From Candidatus Cloacimonadota bacterium (lineage in GTDB: Bacteria; Cloacimonadota; Cloacimonadia; Cloacimonadales; Cloacimonadaceae), in assembly GCA_028703735.1 (NCBI GenBank), contig JAQVMI010000053.1, positions 1 to 9,419 on the forward strand: 9,419 nucleotides of DNA. Direction: 5' to 3'. The position numbers were made by a program, and so were the translations under genes. Positions 1-5,942 of the stretch are shown in pieces (the first letter of the stretch is position 1; every line of letters begins with the position of its first letter). The notes under the pieces are model-generated. The model saw nothing but the letters and a program-made list of their open reading frames with translations, was not told the origin of the DNA and did no database searches.

Positions 1-559
1 CATTCACCACCACATATTTCTGTGGGGCATCCAGAGGAGCCGTAAAGCTCCATTTTACTCCAGCAGGAAATCCAGCTCCACCGCGTCCGCGTAAGCCAGA
101 TTTTTTTACCTCTGCCACAATTTCTGTTGGTTGCATCTGTGTTAGGGCTTTTTCCCAAGCTTCATAGCCACCGGCACCGATGTAATCATCGATGTTTTCG
201 GGATCAATTATTCCGGAATTGCGCAAAACAATACGGTTTGCATAATTGAAGTTAGGGCTAAATCTTCCAGTGGAATCCAACATTAAACGCTTTACAAAGC
301 GTCCTTTTAAGAAATGCTCGCTAACCAATTCGGGAATATCTTCCAGCTTTACTGCTTCATAATTTACGTTTTCGGGGTAAACGGTAAGGCAAATTCCGCG
401 TCCAAAAAAGCCAAGAGGACCAGTCTCCAGAATATTTATCTCTCCGGAAAGGTCTGCTTTGGCAAGTTCACTGCGCAGATTAATGATAAAATCCTGCACA
501 CCGGCAGCAAGGGAGGTTTCATTAATTCCAATCAGGACATGATTGCGATAGTATTTCAT
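1..559 (-). CDS. NuoF/HydB-like NADH-binding subunit, second copy, N-terminal 186 residues (3' end beyond window)
   Basis: My translation of the minus strand from an ATG at 557-559 is open to the window edge. It gives a NuoF-like N-terminus: a thioredoxin-fold domain (about residues 1-90, ending in [15 protein letters not shown]), then the start of the flavin/NADH domain with [16 protein letters not shown] at about 156-171. Family members oxidise or reduce NAD(H) through FMN and pass electrons to iron-sulfur clusters. The start is secure: AGGAGG lies just upstream, and the ATG overlaps the TAA of the preceding NuoE gene by one base (TAATG), so the two are probably translationally coupled. Compared with the complete NuoF paralogue in this window, the thioredoxin-fold domain has lost its [2Fe-2S] ligands: G11, I12 and S16 stand where the other has Cys, and P48 and F52 replace the GC-x3-C pair. 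Its only cysteine is C57, outside the motif. The rest of the protein is not visible, so C-terminal ferredoxin domains cannot be judged. Confidence 0.9.
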   Translation of the reverse strand, partial: MKYYRNHVLIGINETSLAAGVQDFIINLRSELAKADLSGEINILETGPLGFFGRGICLTVYPENVNYEAVKLEDIPELVSEHFLKGRFVKRLMLDSTGRFSPNFNYANRIVLRNSGIIDPENIDDYIGAGGYEAWEKALTQMQPTEIVAEVKKSGLRGRGGAGFPAGVKWSFTAPLDAPQKYVVVN

Positions 560-1014
560 TATCTTTCCCTCCTGATCTTTTCAATTATTTCTTCCACTTT
601 CTCTTCGGTTAGATCGCCATAAACATCATCGTTTATCATCATCACCGGAGCATTACCACAAACACCCAGGCAGGCACACAGTTCCAAGGTGAATTGTCCA
701 TCTCTGCTGGTTTCGCCTGTTTGCACACCCAGGATTATCTTCAGTTTGCGCAGGATGTTTTCGGAACCTTTTATATAGCAGGGGGGTGATTCGCAAAGAC
801 GAATTATATTCTTTCCCCTTGGGGTTGTGCTATACATGGTGTAAAACGTTAGCACGCCATAGATATGATTAGCCGGAACATGTAAGTATTCGGCTACGGT
901 ATCCACGGCTTCGGGTGAAATGTAATGCTGAGGATGAGTATCCTGAATCTCATGGAGAATCTGGATTAAATTATCCTTGTTAGGAGCATACTTTTTGCAT
1001 ATTTCTAATGTCAT
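559..1014 (-). CDS. NuoE/HydC-like [2Fe-2S] subunit (copy adjacent to second NuoF)
   Basis: This is a 24-kDa-type NADH dehydrogenase / HydC-like subunit with a helical N-terminal part followed by a thioredoxin-fold [2Fe-2S] domain. The family motif is intact: C-x4-C (LCESPPC) at C74 and C79, and C-x3-C (CLGVC) at C115 and C119, counted from the start chosen here. [15 protein letters not shown] is the usual NuoE core helix. Such subunits sit beside NuoF/HydB and relay electrons from its flavin. The frame is open from an ATG at 1032, but I prefer the ATG at 1014 (151 residues). It has a purine-rich SD (AAGGGGAAGG) directly upstream and lies 10 bases after the stop of the preceding NuoF, whereas the ATG at 1032 lies inside the end of that gene with no SD. 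The 3' end overlaps the next gene by one base. Cytoplasmic, with no signal peptide. Confidence 0.92.
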   Translation of the reverse strand: MTLEICKKYAPNKDNLIQILHEIQDTHPQHYISPEAVDTVAEYLHVPANHIYGVLTFYTMYSTTPRGKNIIRLCESPPCYIKGSENILRKLKIILGVQTGETSRDGQFTLELCACLGVCGNAPVMMINDDVYGDLTEEKVEEIIEKIRRER

Positions 1015-1015
1015 A

Positions 1016-1025
1016 CCTTCCCCTT
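1016..1025 (-). promoter_or_regulatory. Ribosome binding site deciding the NuoE start
   Basis: Read on the minus strand this is AAGGGGAAGG, directly upstream of the ATG at 1012-1014. It supports that start over the in-frame ATG at 1030-1032, which has only NuoF coding sequence before it. Confidence 0.5.
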
Positions 1026-2884
1026 TAATCATCGTGGTGGCTGGTTAAATTTGCTTCTGCGGTATGTTTGGCTAATACTTCGGGATGCATTCCAGGAATC
1101 CTGTTTACGGCTTTCACTGGGCATACATCCTGACAATTGCCACACTTCACGCAGTCAAGCTGATGAATGGTATATTTTTCCTCGCGACTACCGGTAATAC
1201 AAGTAACCGGGCATTTGCGGGCACATAGAGAACAGCCTATGCAGCGGTCTTTATCGATATCAAAGTGCATCAGATCAAGGCAGACCTTGGTTCCACAGCT
1301 TTTATCTCTGATATGAGCTTCGTATTCTTCCCGGAAGTATCTAATTGTGGAAAGCACAGGATTTGGCGCAGATTGACCCAAACCACATAGGGAAAGCTTA
1401 CTGATTGCTTCTCCCAAGCGTTGAAGTTCTTCTATATCGCCTTCCTTGCCATTACCATTTGTAATCTTCTCCAGGATATCCAGCATTTGCTTCAGCCCAA
1501 TGCGGCAGGGTGAACATTTCCCGCAGGATTCGTCCACACAGAAATCCATAAAGAATTTGGCGATGTTTACCATGCAGTTTTTATCGTTCATAACGATAAC
1601 ACCGCCGGAACCCATCATAGCTCCGCGTTCTTTAAGGCTTTCATAATCCACATGGACGTCCAAGTGTTCCACGGTTAAGCAGCCACCGCTGGGTCCACCC
1701 AGTTGAACAGCTTTAAACTTGTGACCGCCGGTCATCCCACCGCCCACATCAAAGATCAGTTCACGCAAGGTAATACCCATGGGCACTTCCACCAAGCCGG
1801 TATTGCGGATGTCACCGGTTAAAGCGAACACCTTGGTTCCTTTGCTGGTTTCGGTTCCCATCGAGGCAAACCAATCTGCCCCTTTCAGGAATATGGTTGG
1901 GATATTGCCAAAGGTTTCCACATTGTTTACAATAGTAGGTTTACCCCACAGCCCTTGCAGAGCTGGATAGGGTGGTTTGGGAGAGGGATTTCCGCGTCCG
2001 CCTTCAATTGAATGGATAAGGGCTGTTTCTTCACCACAAACAAAGGCTCCGGCTCCGGTACGAACTTCTGCATCAAAGCAGAATTTACTACCAAAGACGT
2101 TATCTCCCATCAATCCCATTTCTTTAGCCTGGGCTATGGCATGCCTGATGCGTTTGATAGCCAGGGGGTATTCTGCACGGATATAGAAAAATCCCGCAGT
2201 AGCACCAATGGCATAAGCGGCTATCATCATCCCTTCCAGAATTCTGTGCGGATCACCTTCCAAAAGAGACCGATCCATGAATGCACCGGGATCTCCTTCG
2301 TCTCCATTGCAGATTACATATTTCTCATCCGCAACGTTATCGTGAACCATTTGCCATTTGATGTGAGTTGGGAAACCGCCTCCGCCTCTTCCACGTAATC
2401 CGGATTTGCGTATTACGTGAATTACATCCTGAGGAGTCATGGTAGTAAGCACAGTACCCAAGGCTTCGTAACCGCTTGTAGCGATATACTCATCAATGCT
2501 ATCAGGATCGATGAATCCACAATTTGCCAAAGCCACTTTCACCTGTTTTTGATAGAAGGGGACTTCTTTTTTGGTGGAAAAGGTTTGCTCCTCATCATTA
2601 TGAAGCATCAGTCTGGTTACAGGGCGTCCTTTGATGAAATGTTCATTAACGATTTCCTCAACATCATCCTCGGTAACTTTTTTGTAGAATATTCCTTCAG
2701 GATAGATCACCATCACAGGACCGTAATCGCAGGGTCCCATACAGCCGGTTTCGATGATATTGATCTCGTTGGCGAGATTCTTTTCTTGCAGAACCTCGTG
2801 AAAGCGTTCCTTAATCTTCATGGCACCGGCACTTACGCAGCCGGAACCACAGCAGATTAGCAGGTCAATACGTTTCAAGGACAT
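1025..2884 (-). CDS. NuoF/HydB-like NADH:electron-acceptor oxidoreductase subunit, full length
   Basis: This 619-residue protein has the domain order of HydB-type NuoF proteins. Residues 1-95 are a thioredoxin-fold [2Fe-2S] domain with cysteines at 11, 12, 16, 48 and 52 (ETGCMGPC). About 160-400 is the FMN/NADH-binding domain, with GLRGRGGGGFP at 163-172, NGDEGDPGAFMDR at 193-205 and GGRGNP at 295-300. A [4Fe-4S] site follows at C454, C457 and C460 (SCGKCSPCR) plus C500. The C-terminus carries two ferredoxin-type [4Fe-4S] motifs at C548/551/554/558 and C578/581/584/588. Members of this family take part in electron exchange between NAD(H) and hydrogenase or other redox partners; HydB of bifurcating hydrogenases is the closest architecture. 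The start has a good SD (GGAGGA, about 8 bases upstream). It follows the [2Fe-2S]-fold gene by 17 bases and its end overlaps the in-frame extension of the next NuoE. I do not assign hydB because the catalytic partner is not in view. Confidence 0.95.
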   Translation of the reverse strand: MSLKRIDLLICCGSGCVSAGAMKIKERFHEVLQEKNLANEINIIETGCMGPCDYGPVMVIYPEGIFYKKVTEDDVEEIVNEHFIKGRPVTRLMLHNDEEQTFSTKKEVPFYQKQVKVALANCGFIDPDSIDEYIATSGYEALGTVLTTMTPQDVIHVIRKSGLRGRGGGGFPTHIKWQMVHDNVADEKYVICNGDEGDPGAFMDRSLLEGDPHRILEGMMIAAYAIGATAGFFYIRAEYPLAIKRIRHAIAQAKEMGLMGDNVFGSKFCFDAEVRTGAGAFVCGEETALIHSIEGGRGNPSPKPPYPALQGLWGKPTIVNNVETFGNIPTIFLKGADWFASMGTETSKGTKVFALTGDIRNTGLVEVPMGITLRELIFDVGGGMTGGHKFKAVQLGGPSGGCLTVEHLDVHVDYESLKERGAMMGSGGVIVMNDKNCMVNIAKFFMDFCVDESCGKCSPCRIGLKQMLDILEKITNGNGKEGDIEELQRLGEAISKLSLCGLGQSAPNPVLSTIRYFREEYEAHIRDKSCGTKVCLDLMHFDIDKDRCIGCSLCARKCPVTCITGSREEKYTIHQLDCVKCGNCQDVCPVKAVNRIPGMHPEVLAKHTAEANLTSHHDD

Positions 2885-2901
2885 GTTTTGGCTCCTCCAG
2901 T

Positions 2902-3267
2902 TTAATTGCCGGTAGCGACAACATAATCGGAGACGATTCTGCCATTAACGATGTGCTCTACCACCACTTTTTTAACCTTGTCCGGATTCATGTTACCATA
3001 AGTCACTTTCGGCTTGCCATCTTCGATTACGTCCACAACGGGCTCCATCGATGATAATCCTTTTTCACCGGTTTGAGTAACCAGAACATCGGTAAGGTTA
3101 CGGTTAGAAATCTCTTCCAGGAAAGTCTTCATCACTTCACGAGCGCCCATAGCGATTCCGGATGTTCCCATCCCCACCACTATTTTTACACGCACGCTAC
3201 TGCCACGAAGTTTCATCTCTTCCTGAGCTTTTTCACGGATTTTCTTAAGGTCTGCGAGTGTTTTCAT
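2902..3267 (-). CDS. [2Fe-2S] ferredoxin-fold protein lacking all cysteines
   Basis: This 121-residue protein matches the small thioredoxin-like ferredoxin family that accompanies NuoE/NuoF genes in hydrogenase loci. It has VKIVVGMGTSGIAMGAREV at 28-45, a VTQTG turn at 63-67 and a closing VVEHIVNGRIV segment. Family members I recall use GTCGIA and TGCxGxC to bind a [2Fe-2S] cluster. Here S36, E68 and S72 occupy those positions and the whole protein contains no cysteine, so it should not hold a conventional cluster. It may be a structural or adaptor subunit. The start is firm: GGAGG lies 7 bases upstream, inside the end of the HATPase gene, and the ATG overlaps that gene's TGA by one base. NuoF follows after 17 bases. 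I cannot say whether a cysteine-free subfamily is already known. Confidence 0.88.
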   Translation of the reverse strand: MKTLADLKKIREKAQEEMKLRGSSVRVKIVVGMGTSGIAMGAREVMKTFLEEISNRNLTDVLVTQTGEKGLSSMEPVVDVIEDGKPKVTYGNMNPDKVKKVVVEHIVNGRIVSDYVVATGN

Positions 3268-3836
3268 CAGACATCCTCCATGTTTGTATTTTGTATTCCT
3301 TCTAATAATGATTGATCGATGTATTCTATTACATCAGGATAGGTTAAGGGGATATCCCCAAGTTCTTCTTTTATTGCTGCTGTATCGAAGTGAAAGCTCT
3401 GTTCAATGCCTTTTTCTTTGGTAATCAGGTTTATATCAAAATCCACTTCCGGGTGACCGATTACAGCACCCAACAAAGTATCCTTCAAATTTCCCAAAGG
3501 CATTCTGTCTATATTGTCCAATTCAAAATCTACGGTAAGCACAGTGCCAAAACCGGGTTCACTTGCCATCTTGAAGCATCCGCCGGAAAGTTCCGCATTT
3601 TGCTTTAACAATGGTATGCCAAGCCCAACCTTTTTTTCACGTTCTTCCTTGGAAGTGTAAAAGGGGTCCTGAGCCATCTCTATAGTGTGCGAATCCATGC
3701 CTACGCCATCATCTTCCACAATGATACGCAGCCTGTTTTTCATTACATTGCGGATAACGCGCACTTTTATGTTTCTGGCTTTTGCCCGGGCTGAATTTTC
3801 TATTATATCCAACAGGTGCAGTGATATATCTTGCAT
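3267..3836 (-). CDS. GHKL (HATPase_c) ATP-binding protein of hydrogenase locus
   Basis: This 189-residue protein starts almost directly with a histidine-kinase-type ATP-binding fold. The N box is LDIIENSARA (E13, N14), the G1 box is DDGVGM (42-47), GLGIPLL (71-77) is the glycine-rich lid and GFGT (95-98) is the last ATP-box element. There is no histidine phosphoacceptor domain, sensor domain or membrane segment, so it is a stand-alone ATPase or kinase module. Residues from about 105 to 189 form an extension I do not recognise. Homologues of this type recur beside NuoE/HydC genes in anaerobes; I know of no established biochemical role. It follows the NuoE-like gene by 11 bases and overlaps the next gene by one base. 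Its own SD is weak, so translation may depend on the preceding gene. Confidence 0.85.
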   Translation of the reverse strand: MQDISLHLLDIIENSARAKARNIKVRVIRNVMKNRLRIIVEDDGVGMDSHTIEMAQDPFYTSKEEREKKVGLGIPLLKQNAELSGGCFKMASEPGFGTVLTVDFELDNIDRMPLGNLKDTLLGAVIGHPEVDFDINLITKEKGIEQSFHFDTAAIKEELGDIPLTYPDVIEYIDQSLLEGIQNTNMEDV

Positions 3837-3847
3837 AGGTTTACCGG

Positions 3848-4330
3848 CTATTTATAGCGGGCTAAAATCTCGGTTATCATATCCTTGTTATCAATGCGAC
3901 CAAATGTGTCTTCGCCTATTACAAATACGGGTGCCAAAGAACAAGCACCTACACAGCGAACTGCACTAAGGGTAAATAAACCATCTTTCGTGGTCTCCCC
4001 CATTTTTACATCAAGATGATCAGAAATCATTTGAATTAAGCGGGGAGCTCCTTTTACGTAGCAGGCAGTTCCAGTGCAAACATTCAAGGTATATTTCCCG
4101 CGGGGGATCATGGTGAAGAAATTGTAAAAGGTTACCACACCATAAATCTTACTGGCAGGAAGGTTCATTTCACCGGCTATAAATTCCTGAACTTCAATGG
4201 GAAGATAGCCAAAGATTTCCTGGGCAGTACGAAGGATTTCGATAAGGGGATTGCGCAGATTCTTTTTTTCCGCTATAACAGCTTTCAGGCTGTCATAAAG
4301 CTGGTTCTGCATTTGGGTTACGGGAGCCAT
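3848..4330 (-). CDS. NuoE/HydC-like [2Fe-2S] subunit (first copy)
   Basis: This is a second, complete NuoE-type protein of 160 residues from the start chosen here. The [2Fe-2S] ligands are C85 and C90 (CTGTAC) and C126 and C130 (CVGAC), the family's C-x4-C and C-x3-C pattern. LPASKIYGVVTFYNFF is the conserved core helix. It should work as the small electron-relay subunit beside a NuoF/HydB partner. The frame also allows an ATG at 4345, but AAGGAGGAG is encoded between the two ATGs and is a classic SD for the one at 4330. The ATG at 4345 has only AT-rich sequence before it. The gene lies 45 or more bases after the PHP gene, the largest gap in this half of the locus, and has a promoter-like sequence upstream. 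It may therefore begin a separately transcribed segment. Sequence identity to the other NuoE is clearly partial, so this is not a recent duplication. Confidence 0.92.
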   Translation of the reverse strand: MAPVTQMQNQLYDSLKAVIAEKKNLRNPLIEILRTAQEIFGYLPIEVQEFIAGEMNLPASKIYGVVTFYNFFTMIPRGKYTLNVCTGTACYVKGAPRLIQMISDHLDVKMGETTKDGLFTLSAVRCVGACSLAPVFVIGEDTFGRIDNKDMITEILARYK

Positions 4331-4332
4331 AA

Positions 4333-4341
4333 CTCCTCCTT
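4333..4341 (-). promoter_or_regulatory. Strong Shine-Dalgarno deciding the NuoE start
   Basis: Minus-strand AAGGAGGAG ends two bases before the ATG at 4328-4330, with the core AGGAGG four bases away. It falls just after the alternative ATG at 4345 and so argues against that longer start. Confidence 0.65.
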
Positions 4342-4357
4342 GCATAACTATATTTTT

Positions 4358-4385
4358 ATTTTAATATTCTAAAAAAGTTAGCCAA
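4358..4385 (-). promoter_or_regulatory. Candidate sigma70-type promoter for the NuoE-HATPase-NuoF segment
   Basis: On the minus strand TTGGCT (4385-4380, four of six consensus bases) is followed after 16 bases by TAAAAT (4363-4358, five of six). The surroundings are AT-rich and lie in the intergenic gap after the PHP gene. A transcript starting near 4351 would have a leader of about 20 bases carrying the strong SD. The consensus match is modest and the promoter rules of this lineage are uncertain. Confidence 0.3.
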
Positions 4386-4390
4386 GTGTC

Positions 4391-5125
4391 TTATCTGATA
4401 CAGCGTCCATCTATATGCAGCGCAGCTTTTTGCAGTTCTGCAACGCATGCGTTATCTATAAACAGTTCACTGTAACCTGTTCCAATATCAGCCAGATAAT
4501 GTGCATCCGAAGCCCTAATCAGGCTTTTTCCGACAAAAACAGGCTGCTGTTTCAGCCAATTTTCCACATTCATTCCGGCAGTTATACCAAAAAGCTGAAA
4601 TTCAGGCTCCTTTGGCAGGAAGCCTAATTGGCTGATAATGCTATTCACACTTGCATCCACATGTGCGGGAAACACCATTCCACCAAACTCATGAACCCTA
4701 TTCACTACTGTATTCAAATCCCAAATCGAGGAATTTATCAGGGCTCGTTGCTCCACTCTCAAAATGTTCTCATTTTCGTCAATGATAACTTGATCCCCAA
4801 AAAAATCTGCATCATTATCCAGGGGAAGCAGGCTTTTATATAGTTCTGCATCAAATTCTTCCGCTTGTGTGCTATCATCAAAATAAGCCAATAAATGTAT
4901 TTCTTCGGCACTTTGAATTTCCACACCCCAAGAAAAAGCAATTCCTGCTGAATTCGCTATTTTTTGGTATGCCGGGCAATTTGCCATACTATTATGATCT
5001 GTTATGGCAATCCACTCTATGTTAAAATCTTTGGCACGCTGCATTAATGCCCCGGGAGACATTTCCAAGCCTCCACAGGGGGATAATACGGAATGGATAT
5101 GCAAATCTGCTCTTATCCAACGCAT
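4391..5125 (-). CDS. PHP-domain metal-dependent phosphoesterase
   Basis: This 244-residue protein has the polymerase-and-histidinol-phosphatase (PHP) fold. The metal-binding motifs appear in order: DLHIHS with H9 and H11, ITDHN with D43 and H44, E69, H77, H155 (PAHVD), and SDAHYL with D207 and H209. These residues bind a metal centre that hydrolyses phosphate esters, or nucleotides in some members. The substrate here cannot be read from sequence. No signal peptide or membrane segment is visible, so it is probably cytoplasmic. The start ATG leads straight into the first motif as is usual; the SD before it is poor, and the gene follows the DRTGG stop by only 9 bases, so coupling is likely. PHP genes of this kind recur beside hydrogenase-associated NuoE, HATPase and DRTGG genes in fermentative anaerobes, which suggests a regulatory rather than biosynthetic job. 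Confidence 0.88.
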   Translation of the reverse strand: MRWIRADLHIHSVLSPCGGLEMSPGALMQRAKDFNIEWIAITDHNSMANCPAYQKIANSAGIAFSWGVEIQSAEEIHLLAYFDDSTQAEEFDAELYKSLLPLDNDADFFGDQVIIDENENILRVEQRALINSSIWDLNTVVNRVHEFGGMVFPAHVDASVNSIISQLGFLPKEPEFQLFGITAGMNVENWLKQQPVFVGKSLIRASDAHYLADIGTGYSELFIDNACVAELQKAALHIDGRCIR

Positions 5126-5134
5126 CGGAAGATA

Positions 5135-5476
5135 TTATGAGTGCATCAGTTGATAAAGCTTTCCGGCCAGATCATAGGTGGGCAGATAGCTCGTAACCAA
5201 GATGATCTCTTCTTCCAGGGCTTTGCTGATTACTGCCTCGTCAGGGGTGTTCCCTTTGGCAAAAATGATTACCGGAATCCCCGTCATGGATGCCACGGCA
5301 ATCACATTCAAATGTTTCATGATCGTGATCCAAGCCTCATTTGGTTTGGCAGAGCCCATCACATCGCTCAGCATATCGCAAACGTAGGCACCATCAAGTT
5401 CGATGGCATCAAGATCGAGTGCCGGAGTTTGGTTCACACCCTCTATCGCCAGTAAGTATTCTGTCAGTTTAATCAT
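5135..5476 (-). CDS. DRTGG-domain protein (second copy, next to PHP gene)
   Basis: This 113-residue protein resembles the stand-alone DRTGG-domain proteins found in hydrogenase loci: an alpha/beta core with CDMLSDVMGSAKPNEAWITI, then NVIAVASMTGIPVIIFAKG, then a C-terminal EEEIILVTSYLPTYDLAGKLYQL. The DRTGG domain is known from the N-terminal region of HPr kinase and some phosphotransacetylases, where it is thought to bind ligands or mediate assembly. No catalytic motif is visible and the eponymous DRTGG string is absent. The start has AAGGG about 9 bases upstream. It is the first gene after the 466-bp repeat-bearing gap, and the PHP gene follows after 9 bases. It is divergent from the other DRTGG protein at 7715-8062. 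The family call rests on pattern recognition, not a profile search. Confidence 0.78.
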   Translation of the reverse strand: MIKLTEYLLAIEGVNQTPALDLDAIELDGAYVCDMLSDVMGSAKPNEAWITIMKHLNVIAVASMTGIPVIIFAKGNTPDEAVISKALEEEIILVTSYLPTYDLAGKLYQLMHS

Positions 5477-5500
5477 TCATCTATCCCTTGTTTATGTTAA

Positions 5501-5589
5501 TTTCTCACGGATTCCACAGTTTTTTGTTTATTTCTCACGGATTCCACAGTTTTTTTGTTTATTTCTCACGGATTACACAGATTACACAG
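5501..5589. repeat. Degenerate 30-31-bp tandem repeat, three copies
   Basis: TTTCTCACGGATTCCACAG occurs at 5501-5519 and 5531-5549, and as TTTCTCACGGATTACACAG at 5562-5580, each followed by a T-rich linker. A trailing ATTACACAG at 5581-5589 duplicates the end of the last copy. The same kind of string (TCTGTGTAATCCGTGAGAAA on the other strand) feels familiar to me as a dispersed intergenic repeat in anaerobic FCB-group genomes, but I cannot confirm this. Confidence 0.75.
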
Positions 5590-5690
5590 ATTTTCCAATC
5601 TAACTCTAAAACTATGATCTCTAATAGTTACCAATCTTCACCATAATCACTCAATCAATTCGTCAGAGTTCTCTCTGTTCCTCTTTTACT

Positions 5691-5940
5691 CTTTTACTCT
5701 TTGTAAAATAATCCTCTGCTATAAGAAGAAAGAAGCACCTTAGTGTTATCTCTTTTCTCTTTTACTCTTTGTAAAAAAACCTCTGCTTATAAGAAGAAAG
5801 AAGCACCTTTGTGTTATCTCTTTTTTTCGGAGGATCAGAATCCTCCGCTACGTCAGTTTCATCTAAGCATTCTCTCTTTTCTCTTTTACTCTTTGTGAAA
5901 ATATCCTCTGCTTTTCTCTGTGTTTAAAAAATATCCTCTG
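5691..5940. repeat. 68-bp tandem repeat, two long copies plus truncated copies
   Basis: A unit beginning CTTTTACTCTTTGTAAAA and continuing through CCTCTGC, TATAAGAAGAAAGAAGCACC and TGTTATCTC occurs at 5691-5752 and 5759-5820, a period of 68 bases. A truncated copy begins at 5883 and a shorter fragment (AAAATATCCTCTG) ends near 5940, at the 3' end of the hydrogenase-like gene. The copies differ by small changes, so the duplication is not very recent. Confidence 0.75.
5828..5847. repeat. Perfect hairpin, 8-bp stem and 4-base loop
   Basis: CGGAGGAT, loop CAGA, ATCCTCCG. On the plus strand it is preceded by seven Ts; on the minus strand, in the direction of the operon, it is followed by seven As rather than Us. 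It therefore lacks the U-tract of an intrinsic terminator for these genes. A dispersed palindromic repeat or an mRNA-stability element is more likely. Confidence 0.6.
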
Positions 5941-5942
5941 GG

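Larger units (their letters stand above)
5477..5942. other. 466-bp repeat-rich intergenic region interrupting the cluster
   Basis: No ORF here looks real. The region contains a degenerate 30-31-bp tandem repeat (5501-5589), a 68-bp tandem repeat with further partial copies (5691-5940) and a perfect 8-bp-stem hairpin (5828-5847). It separates two gene blocks that otherwise have intergenic distances of a few bases. I found no convincing promoter or intrinsic terminator on the minus strand. Confidence 0.8.

Noticed and set aside
2012..2860. Plus-strand ORFs of 128 and 147 codons inside NuoF
   Set aside because: They are antisense shadows of a clearly conserved gene and have no recognisable domains.
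5403..5603. Plus-strand ORF with repeated TDYTDYTDF residues
   Set aside because: The repeated residues come from translating the 30-31-bp DNA repeat, and the 5' half is antisense to the DRTGG gene.
5821..5850. Intrinsic terminator
   Set aside because: In the direction of the operon the hairpin is followed by A residues, and on the plus strand the T-run precedes it.
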